64,000 nucleotides of DNA from positions 196,501 through 260,500 of the forward strand of contig NZ_CP159992.1 of the NCBI RefSeq assembly GCF_040702995.1, read 5' to 3'. Position 1 is the first letter of the stretch; each line of letters opens with the position of its first letter. Under the pieces are notes generated by a model that saw only the letters and a program-made list of their open reading frames with translations, ran no database searches and had not been told where the DNA came from. Origin of the DNA: Paenibacillus sp. AN1007 (GTDB taxonomy: Bacteria; Bacillota; Bacilli; Paenibacillales; Paenibacillaceae). Positions 34,388-43,409 of the stretch are shown here, piece after piece. Position numbers and translations under genes: made by a program.

Positions 34388-35875
34388 ATGAAGCATGAAG
34401 CGCAGATCGAAAATCGTTATACCCTTGAAAGGGCAAAGGCGTATATAGAGGAACATCGTCACAACGTTAGTCCCGTCTATCGTCTAGGGTATCACCTGAT
34501 GCCGGAAGTCGGCTGGATGAATGATCCCAATGGATTTATTTATTTTAATGGCATGTATCATATGTTCTATCAATATTATCCTTACAAACCGGTGTGGGGA
34601 CCGATGCATTGGGGCCACGCCGTAAGTCATGATTTGGTGACATGGTCGTATCTGCCTGTGGCACTAGCACCGGATCACCCGTATGATCGCGATGGTTGCT
34701 TCTCAGGTAGTGCTATTGTTCAGGATGGCAAACTTGTACTCATGTATACGGGGCATGTAGTCACCGGACCAGATAAAGATAAGGATTATCGCCAGACGCA
34801 GAATATTGCTGTATCAGAGAACGGCGTTGATTTTGTCAAAAGCGAGCTGAACCCGGTTATTGGACTGCATCAGATTCCAGAACATGCAAGTCCTAAGGAT
34901 TTTCGTGATCCAAAAGTGTTTGAACGTAACGGCATGTACTATTGTGTGCTTGGGTCCAACGATGATGCCGGAAACGGAAGGATTCTGCTGTATCGTTCAG
35001 CAGACTTGCTGAACTGGACTTATGTTAACGTGCTGGCTCAGAGCGACGGAACGCTCGGGGACAACTGGGAATGTCCAGATGTATTTTCGCTGGATGACCG
35101 GGATGTGCTGATCATGTCCCCGCAGCGTATGCCAGCCCAAGGTGAACAGTATCGGAATCTACACTCCACCGTATACATGATGGGAACACTGGATACGGAC
35201 AAGGGAGTGCTTCAATATGACGAGTATGTTCCGCTTGATTGCGGCTTCGATTTCTACGCACCCCAGACGATGGAGGATGCACAAGGACGAAGAATAATGA
35301 TGGCCTGGATGGAGACATGGGAGAGTGAAATACCCACACAAGCATCCCACGCCTGGGCAGGGGCCATGACGCTGCCGCGCCAATTGATTCGTGAGGGAGA
35401 ACGTTTGATATTCCAGCCGCTTCCCGAACTTTCCAAGTACAGAATTTCAGGTGTAGAACAAAAGGCTCGTTCAGTAGAAGATGGCACACATGATCTTGGC
35501 ATCAGCGGCGATTGTTATGAATTGCATGCTGTGTTTGACGCAGCGGAGGCTCAGTGCTTTGGATTAAAACTGCGCACAAGCGAACACGAGGAAACCGTTA
35601 TTGCTTATGATGTACAGGAGCGTCGTTTAAGCATGAATCGCGATCGAGCCGGACAAGGACTTGGCGGAGAGCGTGCAGCGACAGTAGAGCTTCGTGAAGG
35701 CAAACTGGAGCTTCGTATTTTTGTAGACATTAGTTCGATTGAGGTTTTTATTCAGCAGGGAGAACAGGTTATGTCAGCACGGATATATCCTGACCCCAAC
35801 TCTAAAGGGATTGAAGTTTTTTCACAAGGAAGATGCACACTGACCGAGCTTCGCAAATGGGATCTACAAGTATAA
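34388..35875 (+). CDS. GH32 beta-fructofuranosidase (sucrose/sucrose-6-phosphate hydrolase type)
   Basis: 495 residues with the three GH32 acidic motifs: WMNDPNG (nucleophile Asp46), FRDP (about 172) and ECPD (acid/base Glu228). A C-terminal beta-sandwich includes the IFVDISSIEVFI pattern. There is no signal peptide, so it acts in the cytoplasm on imported sucrose or fructo-oligosaccharides. It is the last gene of the LacI/CcpA-controlled operon. The absence of a phosphotransferase gene nearby favours unphosphorylated substrates. Confidence 0.93.
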   Translation: MKHEAQIENRYTLERAKAYIEEHRHNVSPVYRLGYHLMPEVGWMNDPNGFIYFNGMYHMFYQYYPYKPVWGPMHWGHAVSHDLVTWSYLPVALAPDHPYDRDGCFSGSAIVQDGKLVLMYTGHVVTGPDKDKDYRQTQNIAVSENGVDFVKSELNPVIGLHQIPEHASPKDFRDPKVFERNGMYYCVLGSNDDAGNGRILLYRSADLLNWTYVNVLAQSDGTLGDNWECPDVFSLDDRDVLIMSPQRMPAQGEQYRNLHSTVYMMGTLDTDKGVLQYDEYVPLDCGFDFYAPQTMEDAQGRRIMMAWMETWESEIPTQASHAWAGAMTLPRQLIREGERLIFQPLPELSKYRISGVEQKARSVEDGTHDLGISGDCYELHAVFDAAEAQCFGLKLRTSEHEETVIAYDVQERRLSMNRDRAGQGLGGERAATVELREGKLELRIFVDISSIEVFIQQGEQVMSARIYPDPNSKGIEVFSQGRCTLTELRKWDLQV

Positions 35876-35896
35876 CTCCGAATGCAGGAATACCCC

Positions 35897-35928
35897 TTGA
35901 CCTTGAAGTATACTTCAAGGTTTATTCT
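35897..35928 (+). promoter_or_regulatory. MerR-type promoter with perfect dyad
   Basis: TTGACC at 35897 and TATTCT at 35923 are separated by 20 bases, the over-long spacing MerR regulators correct by twisting. The spacer holds a perfect 22-bp palindrome, half-site ACCTTGAAGTA at 35900-35910 and its complement at 35911-35921. It drives the hydrolase gene and the merR-like gene downstream. Confidence 0.88.
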
Positions 35929-35959
35929 TGTTGTATCAACCGCATTTGGAGGGAAAATC

Positions 35960-37456
35960 ATGAAATTATTTGAATGGATATTCGTACTGGTAACGATAGC
36001 AGGGGCGCTGGGTTTACCGTTTTATTCAAAACGCAGAAAGCTTGCGATAGTTGGACTTACTGCGTTGATCATTGCATTTCTGCTGCATGCAGTTATTGAT
36101 TCATTGCGCGTGATGCTGCTGCCATCCTATATTGTTGCTCTCGTACTTTGCATTCTGTTCATCGTTCAACTTGTGAAATGGAGCCTTCGCGGTGAAGGCG
36201 ATGTACCAGCACCGTATAACAAGAAATCGAGAGTGCGTACCTGGCTGCGCGGTTTGTTCATCCTCCTTCTTGCGGCTTTCTCTGGTATCGGATCAGGGCT
36301 GCTGACCTGGTATTTCCCGACATTTACGATACCCGAGCCAACAGGACAATTTGCTATCGGTACATTTTCACAGCGAATTGTGGATGAATCCCGTGAGGAG
36401 ACTCTTTCTCCTGAAGCAGGGGACAAGCGGGAACTGATGATTAATGTGTGGTATCCAGTAGATCCAGAAGTTGCAGAAGGCATTAAACCGGAGTCATACC
36501 CTGCTGAATTGGGGGAAGCGATCAGTCTGGTGTTTGGCATCCCGCCTCAGGTGTTCAGCTACCTAGACACGATACCGACACATGTGGTCAAGGGTGCAGC
36601 GATGTCTAATGCAAGCAGTTCTTATCCCGTTGTCCTGTTCTCTCCCGGTGTCCGTTCGGCTCGTTTTCAGAGTATGACGGCGGTGGAGGAACTGGTCAGC
36701 CACGGTTATATTGTTGTAGGGATGGATCATCCGTATACGTCAGCTCAAGTAACCTTCCCGGATGGTCATAAGGTTTCTTATGATGCCGGGCCTGAATTTA
36801 CAGCATCGGAAGAACTGTATCAATATAATGTGCAGGGAGTGGGTATACGTGCGGCCGATGCACGTTTTGTACTCGACACACTTGAACAGTGGAATGTGAA
36901 CGATCCCAATCAGGTGCTGGAAGGCAGACTTGATTTGAATCATACGGGTATTATGGGACACTCGTATGGCGGAGCGACAACAGCAGAAGCACTGGCACAG
37001 GATGAACGTTTTCAAGCTGGGCTCAGTTTGGAAGGCGGATTTTGGGGCAGTGTATCCAAGTCTTCGCTGAAACAACCTTTTATGTACATCATGTCTGGCA
37101 AAACAGCCAAAAGTTTGGGACCGAATCCTACGGAGCACGAAAAATTATTCTATCCCGAGTTTGAACCCGATCTCCAACATGTAATGAAGAACAGTCTGAA
37201 TGATACCTATTATCTAACCGTGGATGGATTTTTTCATCAGAGTTTTACCGATATTGCGTTAATTTCACCGCGGTTATTTGCCAAGGACATGCCTGCAGAG
37301 CATAATATCGATATTACGAGAAGTTATGCGCTTGCCTTTTTTGACCGTTACCTGAAAGGAGAAGCGCAGCCTTTGCTGCAGGGCAGTTCGGCAAAATTTC
37401 CCGAAGTAACGTATGATAACGAGTATACAAAGGTTCGCAGCAAACAGGCGGAATAA
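35960..37456 (+). CDS. Membrane-anchored alpha/beta hydrolase (PAF-acetylhydrolase-like)
   Basis: 498 residues from ATG 35960, with TTTGGAGGG upstream. Three to four N-terminal transmembrane helices (residues 1-145) precede an alpha/beta-hydrolase domain. The nucleophile elbow is GHSYGG, with an oxyanion-type LFSPGV segment and a His near FFHQSFTD, matching the platelet-activating-factor acetylhydrolase/dienelactone hydrolase group. It would hydrolyse esters or lipids at the membrane surface. A MerR-type promoter precedes it and the MerR gene follows, so it is probably induced by an effector of that regulator. Confidence 0.83.
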   Translation: MKLFEWIFVLVTIAGALGLPFYSKRRKLAIVGLTALIIAFLLHAVIDSLRVMLLPSYIVALVLCILFIVQLVKWSLRGEGDVPAPYNKKSRVRTWLRGLFILLLAAFSGIGSGLLTWYFPTFTIPEPTGQFAIGTFSQRIVDESREETLSPEAGDKRELMINVWYPVDPEVAEGIKPESYPAELGEAISLVFGIPPQVFSYLDTIPTHVVKGAAMSNASSSYPVVLFSPGVRSARFQSMTAVEELVSHGYIVVGMDHPYTSAQVTFPDGHKVSYDAGPEFTASEELYQYNVQGVGIRAADARFVLDTLEQWNVNDPNQVLEGRLDLNHTGIMGHSYGGATTAEALAQDERFQAGLSLEGGFWGSVSKSSLKQPFMYIMSGKTAKSLGPNPTEHEKLFYPEFEPDLQHVMKNSLNDTYYLTVDGFFHQSFTDIALISPRLFAKDMPAEHNIDITRSYALAFFDRYLKGEAQPLLQGSSAKFPEVTYDNEYTKVRSKQAE

Positions 37457-37481
37457 GTCTTCCGGAAAGGCGGAGATCGGT

Positions 37482-37883
37482 GTGCATACGATGACAAGAG
37501 GGCAGCTGGCTAAAAAAACGGGAGTAAGTATGGCGACACTTCGATACTACGAGGACAGCGGCATTCTGCCTGCTCCACATCGATCTCCTAGTGGATATCG
37601 GTTGTACACCGAGGATTATCTGGTCAAAGTCAAATTTATTAAAGACGCACAGATGCTCGGTTACTCGCTCAAAGAGATACAGGAGACTCTGCAGCTGCTG
37701 AGTAATGAGGATATGGAGAAAGAGACGTTGAAAACCCTTGTCCGCGAACGGATTGCCGACATTCAGCAGCACATCGATCATCTGGAACAGATGCAGAAAA
37801 ATTTGGCCGGATTGCTCCTTACACCAGAGGACGATATCGACAGCTATATTCAGTCATTTAGAGTAGAGAAGAGAGAGCCGTAA
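37482..37883 (+). CDS. MerR-family transcriptional activator
   Basis: 133 residues from GTG 37482, with GGAG five bases upstream; ATG 37491 is an alternative. The N-terminus LAKKTGVSMATLRYYEDSGI and PSGYRLY are the MerR winged helix, followed by a coiled-coil dimer helix. No conserved metal Cys set is present, so it senses an organic signal or stress. Its target is most likely the dyad at 35900-35921 in front of the hydrolase gene, which it follows in one operon. Confidence 0.9.
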   Translation: MHTMTRGQLAKKTGVSMATLRYYEDSGILPAPHRSPSGYRLYTEDYLVKVKFIKDAQMLGYSLKEIQETLQLLSNEDMEKETLKTLVRERIADIQQHIDHLEQMQKNLAGLLLTPEDDIDSYIQSFRVEKREP

Positions 37884-37899
37884 TTCACGGCTCTTTTTC
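37873..37899 (+). terminator. Intrinsic terminator after merR-like gene
   Basis: AGAGCCG/CGGCTCT stem followed by TTTTTCT; the TAA stop codon lies in the loop. Confidence 0.88.
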
Positions 37900-38030
37900 T
37901 ATTTAGGAGCACAGCAGACTTGAATGCAGACAAGTCGTATGTAACGAGCAGGAAATGGTGGTGAATAAGGTAAATGCATGTTGATCTTTCTGGAGCCTGT
38001 AGGCAAAAACATCTGGAGTATGTGATGTGA

Positions 38031-38183
38031 AAAAACACCTCCAGAGCGAATTCTGGATGTCGACCATCAGGGTGCTGCTGTGGAGGTATTTGTTGTATTT
38101 TTCACTTATATCATGCCGGTTTCACGCAGAAAGTGATGCACAATCTCTGTCTGATCCTTGATGCGGGTTGTACGCTTAACGAT
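38031..38183 (-). pseudogene. Remnant: 3' end of an M14-like peptidase gene plus its terminator
   Basis: On the minus strand this segment encodes about 24 residues (RIKDQTEIVHHFLRETGMI then stop at 38106) nearly identical to the C-terminus of the gene at 41594-42271. It is followed by the same terminator hairpin (CCTCCACAG ... CTGGAGG, then T-run). The similarity ends abruptly near 38183, where the rest of the gene is missing. It is a duplicated or decapitated fragment. Confidence 0.85.
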
Positions 38184-38446
38184 CAAAATAGAGTGTCAAT
38201 TTTAAGGTTATGGTAATAAATTACTATGTCTAAGAGGGAGAGGGTGGTAATATGTTCTTATTTATTAAAATTTTAGATGGTATTTAGGACCTAGTGAGTA
38301 AGTGTTTAGAGTTGGAAATACATATAATTTCAGAGTTTAGAAGTGAACTTAAGAAGGGATATATCAATCTCAGTTTATGTGGACTTCTAAATGAAGTTCT
38401 TTAAGCAAGACCTATATTGCGATTAAGGGTAAAGGAGATCGAATGA
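38184..38446. other. AT-rich leader of the surface-protein gene
   Basis: No supported gene. An 11-codon open frame (MFLFIKILDGI) at 38252-38287 has GGGAGAGGG upstream and might be a leader peptide, but there is no further support. Confidence 0.4.
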
Positions 38447-41329
38447 ATGAGGAGAATGAAATGTCGTAAAATTCTAGCTGTTTTTTTATCAACAAGCATG
38501 CTCTTGTCCAGTGCAGCGCTTGTCGGGGGAGACAGGGTTAACGCAGCGGGGACAGATCCTGTCAGTACAACGGTGTCTATGCAGGCCTCCGTAGATCAAT
38601 CATCCGAGACCATGAATACAGCAGAGGCACCCCTTGCGAAACCGGGCAACTTAGTTGTAGAAACAACGGATGAAAAAATTCATGTTACTTGGGATGCAGT
38701 AGAAGGTGCAGAGAAGTATGCGTTAACAGTAGACGGGAACAAAGAATATGAAGGTGTAGAACGTATTTTCGAAAGGTTCGCACCTCCAGGTACATCATAT
38801 GAAATGGCAGTGTGGGCCATTGATCAAGCAGGTACACCGGGTGAAAAATCAACAATAGTCGCGGAAACCAAAGAGAGACTAAAACCTGCAGCACCAACGA
38901 ACTTTAATGTCACTACAGATGAAACTTCACTTACTGCAAGTTGGAATGCAGCAGAGAGAGCTTCCGGCTATGTCGTTACGGTAGATAATGAAAAAGTTTA
39001 TGAAGGAAATGATCTTTCCTGCACCCTCGAAGGGTTAACACCCAATAAGCAGTATAGGGTAGAAATATGGTCAGTTAATGAATACGGAGTCAGCTGGAAA
39101 TCAACGGATACTGTCAAAACTAAAGATCCAGACAATCTACCGGCTCCCAAAAACTTGAGAGTGGATTCAACCTGGAATTCAATTACAATTACATGGGATG
39201 CTGTCGAAGGTGCTGATAAGTATTACGTTAGAAAGAACAACGACTATGTATATGATGGACCAGACACGACTTATACGATAACCAATTTAAATCCAGATGT
39301 TCCGTATACCCTCTATGTTTATGGATATAACACGACATCGAATAAACTTGGCGAACTGGGTAGAATCACTGGAGTAACCAAAAGATTGCCAGCACCGGAT
39401 CATTTTAAAGCTGTACCCAAAACCAACTCCATTAAGTTATCCTGGGATGAGGTAGATCATGCTGTTGAGTACGAGCTGAAGCGGGGAAAATTAATCATTT
39501 ATACAGGTCCATTAAAGACGTTTATTGATACGGATCTGGATGAAGGTAAAGCGTACAATTATACTGTCACTGCAAAGAATGATTACTCATCCGGTTATCC
39601 TGCTGCTGCGAGTACATCTACATTAGTTACACCACGGCTTCCATATCCTGAAAACGTTCGAGTGACCGAGCTGACATATAACAAAGTTCGCCTGGATTGG
39701 GATGCAGTAGATGGAGCGGAAGAATACGAAATCTCTAGGAATGGAATGACTATTGGGGTTCCTATGGAAACTTGGTGGATAGGAAATTTGGAAGGCTTAT
39801 CAGGAGACATCTCGTATAAAATAGCCGCCATCAGGAAGGGAGTAAGCGGTGAAGCCGCAGTAAAAAAAGTAACTATTCCGAGCAGACCCGTACCAGGTGA
39901 AGCACCGAGTGGTAATCTGAAGTTAGAAGTGAATCGAATCTATCACGATCAAGTAAGCCTCAGCTGGAATCAAGCTGCAGGTGCTTCATATTACGATGTA
40001 TTCCGGGATGAAACCCATAAAGTATGGTCGGGTAAACTGAATATAAATACAATAACAGACAGCAATATGAAACCGGAAGAAAGTCATACGTATAAAGTAG
40101 TTGCAGGTAATGAATCAGGCATTTTAGAGTCAAACGTAATTCATGTAAAAACAGCAGCAAAGCCAAAGCCGATCGCTATCATGCCAGCACAGCCGCTGGA
40201 AGGAACGATTACATTTGATTTCAAAGTTACGGATGGCGCTGTGATGTATGTGGAGCGTAATCCGCAAACGGTCTATACCCCTCTAGAAGATGGGACCTAT
40301 CGTCAAACCTATTATAATGCTGCTGCTGACGTAAGACGTGACGAAGGTATTGTTACCCCAATCAACGGCAGGCTGCATTTCAGTGAACCAGGCGTGTCCC
40401 CTAACAGAAACTACAACTATGATATCGTTGCTGTTGTACATAACACGGATGGAACAGAAACCGTAGTAGCCAGAGAAGGAATCAGTATCAGTACTCCTGC
40501 TGATGGCAGCGGTGCGACAGTGCCAGGAACTGTAGTTGATCCAGGTAATGGGGGAGGAAGTACACCAACACCGGGTTCAGGGTCTGGGAATGGAAACGGA
40601 AACGGAAACGGCACAACGCCGTCAGCACCTGGAACGGAAACAAGTGGAGCAGCTGGAGGCTCGCTTTCTGGAAATAATCCTTCCGGCGGCGCCACTACTG
40701 GTAATGCAAAGAATGATCATGGAGCTGCAGATCGTTCTGGAACGAAAAAAGAGGACACTAAAGTCACTCCTCGAGAGGAAACAAAATCGGAAACCTATAC
40801 AGATATCGATACAAGCTATGCCAAAGAAGCCATTCTTTTTCTGACTTCCAAAGGAATCGCTAAAGGGTACTCAGATGGAACATTTGGCCTCAAGAAAAAG
40901 GTAACCCGGGCCGAATTTGCTGTCTTTTTAAATCGTGCTCTCGGGTACACCTCCTCATCTCCGTATGCCGGAACATTTAAAGATATCGATCCGAAAGCAT
41001 GGTATGTGTCAGAACTGCATGCTGCAATCGAGAATGATATTACGAAAGGTTTTGCAGACCATACCTATCGTCCGAATGAAGTTATTTCAAGAGAACAGGC
41101 GGCGGTAATGCTGTCTAACGTGTTGTTGAAAAACGGATCATTGTTGTTGTCTGCAGTTTCATACGAAGATCATACCGACGTCGCAAGCTGGGCAAAAGAA
41201 AGTGTGAAACTGGTTACCCAAGAGTCCGTTATGAACGGATACCCTGGGAACAAGTTTATGCCCAAACGCTCCTTGAGCCGAGAAGAAGCTGCACAGTTGA
41301 TTTATAATCTCGTCCAACTCGTAGACTAG
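38447..41329 (+). CDS. Fibronectin type III repeat / SLH-domain surface protein
   Basis: 960 residues. A signal peptide (to about residue 34, RVNAAG) is followed by six or so fibronectin type III modules between residues 60 and 560, each with a W-D-AVEGA-type strand (VTWDAVEGAEKY, ITWDAVEGADKY, LSWDEVDHAVEY, LDWDAVDGAEEY). A Gly/Asn/Ser/Thr linker at about 680-760 leads to three S-layer-homology domains (VTRAEFAVFLNRALG; ISREQAAVMLSNVL; LSREEAAQLIYNLV). SLH domains bind pyruvylated wall polymer, so it is a surface protein. Start: AAGGAG ten bases before ATG 38447. The stop codon overlaps the left end of a MITE-like element. Confidence 0.92.
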   Translation: MRRMKCRKILAVFLSTSMLLSSAALVGGDRVNAAGTDPVSTTVSMQASVDQSSETMNTAEAPLAKPGNLVVETTDEKIHVTWDAVEGAEKYALTVDGNKEYEGVERIFERFAPPGTSYEMAVWAIDQAGTPGEKSTIVAETKERLKPAAPTNFNVTTDETSLTASWNAAERASGYVVTVDNEKVYEGNDLSCTLEGLTPNKQYRVEIWSVNEYGVSWKSTDTVKTKDPDNLPAPKNLRVDSTWNSITITWDAVEGADKYYVRKNNDYVYDGPDTTYTITNLNPDVPYTLYVYGYNTTSNKLGELGRITGVTKRLPAPDHFKAVPKTNSIKLSWDEVDHAVEYELKRGKLIIYTGPLKTFIDTDLDEGKAYNYTVTAKNDYSSGYPAAASTSTLVTPRLPYPENVRVTELTYNKVRLDWDAVDGAEEYEISRNGMTIGVPMETWWIGNLEGLSGDISYKIAAIRKGVSGEAAVKKVTIPSRPVPGEAPSGNLKLEVNRIYHDQVSLSWNQAAGASYYDVFRDETHKVWSGKLNINTITDSNMKPEESHTYKVVAGNESGILESNVIHVKTAAKPKPIAIMPAQPLEGTITFDFKVTDGAVMYVERNPQTVYTPLEDGTYRQTYYNAAADVRRDEGIVTPINGRLHFSEPGVSPNRNYNYDIVAVVHNTDGTETVVAREGISISTPADGSGATVPGTVVDPGNGGGSTPTPGSGSGNGNGNGNGTTPSAPGTETSGAAGGSLSGNNPSGGATTGNAKNDHGAADRSGTKKEDTKVTPREETKSETYTDIDTSYAKEAILFLTSKGIAKGYSDGTFGLKKKVTRAEFAVFLNRALGYTSSSPYAGTFKDIDPKAWYVSELHAAIENDITKGFADHTYRPNEVISREQAAVMLSNVLLKNGSLLLSAVSYEDHTDVASWAKESVKLVTQESVMNGYPGNKFMPKRSLSREEAAQLIYNLVQLVD

Positions 41330-41490
41330 GGTGTGTCTGAAAACGCTGAAGGGAGCAGATTTTGCCGAATTTTTGTTCCATGCCAGGAAGTTTACCGCAG
41401 GCGTGCCGGGGCACGTCAAGGGAAAGTGACGCAGCAGGGTGCGAAAAGGGGGAAAAAGATGCACTTCAGCGGGTTTCAAGACACGCCCTA
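41327..41490. repeat. MITE-like inverted-repeat element, 164 bp
   Basis: The left end TAGGGTGTGTCTGAAA and right end TTTCAAGACACGCCCTA are inverted copies. The similarity extends inward (ACGCTGAAG with CTTCAGCG) to about 28 bp. Flanking TA dinucleotides fit a 2-bp target duplication. There is no transposase inside. The left end supplies the TAG stop of the surface-protein gene. A 30-bp deletion relative lies at 1084. Confidence 0.75.
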
Positions 41491-41509
41491 AATAAAAGCA
41501 CAGCGTTTA

Positions 41510-41578
41510 TCGCAAAAATAAAACGCCTCCAAAGCGAATCCTGAATGTCGACCATCAGGGTGCTGCTGTGGAGGTGTT
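41510..41578 (-). terminator. Terminator of the M14-like peptidase gene
   Basis: On the minus strand CACCTCCAC pairs with CTTTGGAGGCG around a 35-base loop and is followed by TTTTATTTTTG. The same structure is duplicated at 38031-38090. Confidence 0.7.
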
Positions 41579-41593
41579 TTCTTGTTTTTTCAC

Positions 41594-42271
41594 TTATGTC
41601 ATGCCGGTTTCACGCAGAAAGTGATGCACAATCTCTGTCTGATACTTGATGCGCGCCGTGCGTTTCAGGCTCCAGCACGTTTCAACGGTGACAGACTTCG
41701 CTTGGAGCAGCCTTGAAGCAGCGGTACGAGCGGAGCCCGGCAGCTCATGCCGCTTCAGATTAAAATGATGCTTGCGAACCGAAATAGATCGGTTCATGCG
41801 TTCTATTATCCTGCGGCAGACCGGAACACTAGAGCTGCCCGGGTTGGTGATCAGCGTTTGTCCGAGGACGCGTGGACTGAGCTGGGACAGGCCGTTGGCT
41901 TCATGCAGATCAAGCCACCAGTCAGGCTGATGCTGGCGTGCAAGCTGGAATACAGCGGCTGCCAATGGATGTTTGGCTTTGCCGGATTTGCGGCGGGGAA
42001 AGGTACGATTCAGGTCGGGTTTACCTCTGATTTTCTTCATATATGCCTGCTGATTCACTCTCGGCACAATGATCAACGTTCCGCGATGGATCACGCGCCG
42101 CCCTGCGGCACAATCATCGGCAAGTTTCTGCGCAGCGGCCATGCTCGCTGTTTCATTGCCATGAACTCCAGATGTAATCATCATGACGGGCCCGGGATTC
42201 GTTCCGCGTATAATGTAATAAGGCACAGCATAAGGGCTTGAGGCAGCAAGAACATGTCTGGTCACAAGCAT
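41594..42271 (-). CDS. M14-like metallopeptidase / succinylglutamate desuccinylase-type hydrolase
   Basis: 225 residues from ATG 42271, with GGAGG seven bases upstream. Zinc ligands are visible as SGVHGNETAS (H-x-x-E) and DLHEANG, and VTVETCW supplies the candidate catalytic Glu. This order matches the aspartoacylase/succinylglutamate desuccinylase branch of the M14 fold. The substrate is unknown: an amide bond in peptidoglycan or an N-acyl amino acid are possible. No signal peptide. A truncated copy of its 3' end lies 3.4 kb away at 38031. Confidence 0.82.
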   Translation of the reverse strand: MLVTRHVLAASSPYAVPYYIIRGTNPGPVMMITSGVHGNETASMAAAQKLADDCAAGRRVIHRGTLIIVPRVNQQAYMKKIRGKPDLNRTFPRRKSGKAKHPLAAAVFQLARQHQPDWWLDLHEANGLSQLSPRVLGQTLITNPGSSSVPVCRRIIERMNRSISVRKHHFNLKRHELPGSARTAASRLLQAKSVTVETCWSLKRTARIKYQTEIVHHFLRETGMT

Positions 42272-42377
42272 GACCCTCACCTCCGCTATTACAGTACGTC
42301 ATGTCCCTCTTTCCTGTAACGGCGTTCGAACAGCCCTGTATCCCGATTCAATATAAAATAGGCCGACATTGGATTAA

Positions 42378-43352
42378 TCAGTATACGTTGTGAATCACAT
42401 CCTCAAAGTCCGGTTCTTTCATCTCGATATCGTCAATCTCTCCCCACTGCTCCAGTTCCTTCAGAATGTCCATCGTACGCCACTCCTTCCGATTCACCAA
42501 TGCAGTCAGCACCCGGTCGTCCATGCTTGTAACCTGAATGGCAGAAGGCAGCGTGTTCGGCAGCTGAACCTGTTTTCGGAAGGCGACACGAATCATGGTA
42601 GGAAGGCCGATCGTATCCCGTAGGGAGGAGATTGTACCGTCATACGTCAGCTGCCCATGATTAATGACCATGACACGGCTGCACAGCTGTTCGATATCAT
42701 CCATATCGTGGGTGGTGAGCAGAATGGTTTTGCCAAACTCTTCATTTAATGTGCGCAGAAACTGGCGAATATTCCGCTTCGCATTCACATCCAGCCCAAT
42801 CGTGGGTTCGTCAAGAAAAAGCAGTTCGGGATCATGCAGCATGGACGCTGCCAGATCGGCCCGCATGCGCTGCCCGAGGGAAAGCTTGCGAACCGGAGTC
42901 GCCCAGAATGATTCAAGATCCAGCAGTTCGGCGAACTGGGACAGCCGTTTCTTTTTGACCTCCGGACTCACGCCGTACATCTCTGCCAAAATATCATACG
43001 AATCCTTCACCGGTAAGTCCCACCAGAGCTGACTTCGCTGTCCAAATACGACCCCGAGTTGGCGAACCGTCCTGCGCCGTTCCTCATGCGGATTCATCCC
43101 GCCAAGCAGCACCTCACCCCCCGTGGGGTGAAGAATGCCTGTCAGCATTTTGATCGTGGTGGATTTGCCAGCTCCATTGGGGCCAATGTAACCTACAAAT
43201 TCCCCCTGCCGGATATCAAAGCTGATATCACGCACCGCTTCTTTGGTCACATACTGACGTGAAAACAAGGTGCGTACCCCCGAGAAGCGGCCTTCCCGCA
43301 CAACAGGGGTTTTGAATTGTTTATGCAGGTTGCGTGCCGTAATCATATTCAT
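42378..43352 (-). CDS. ABC-2 exporter ATPase subunit
   Basis: 324 residues. Walker A GPNGAGKST, signature LSLGQRMRADLA and Walker B LLFLDEPTIGLD identify an ABC-2-type ATPase. The C-terminal 80 residues form the regulatory tail. Two membrane subunits lie immediately upstream on the same strand, forming a three-gene operon of the type related to viologen and antibiotic exporters. The transported substrate is unknown. Confidence 0.92.
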   Translation of the reverse strand: MNMITARNLHKQFKTPVVREGRFSGVRTLFSRQYVTKEAVRDISFDIRQGEFVGYIGPNGAGKSTTIKMLTGILHPTGGEVLLGGMNPHEERRRTVRQLGVVFGQRSQLWWDLPVKDSYDILAEMYGVSPEVKKKRLSQFAELLDLESFWATPVRKLSLGQRMRADLAASMLHDPELLFLDEPTIGLDVNAKRNIRQFLRTLNEEFGKTILLTTHDMDDIEQLCSRVMVINHGQLTYDGTISSLRDTIGLPTMIRVAFRKQVQLPNTLPSAIQVTSMDDRVLTALVNRKEWRTMDILKELEQWGEIDDIEMKEPDFEDVIHNVY

Positions 43353-43409
43353 GTGTATTTCGCCTCCTCCGTTAATGTATAAATAAATCGTTCAATGTAT
43401 AGAGCTTCT

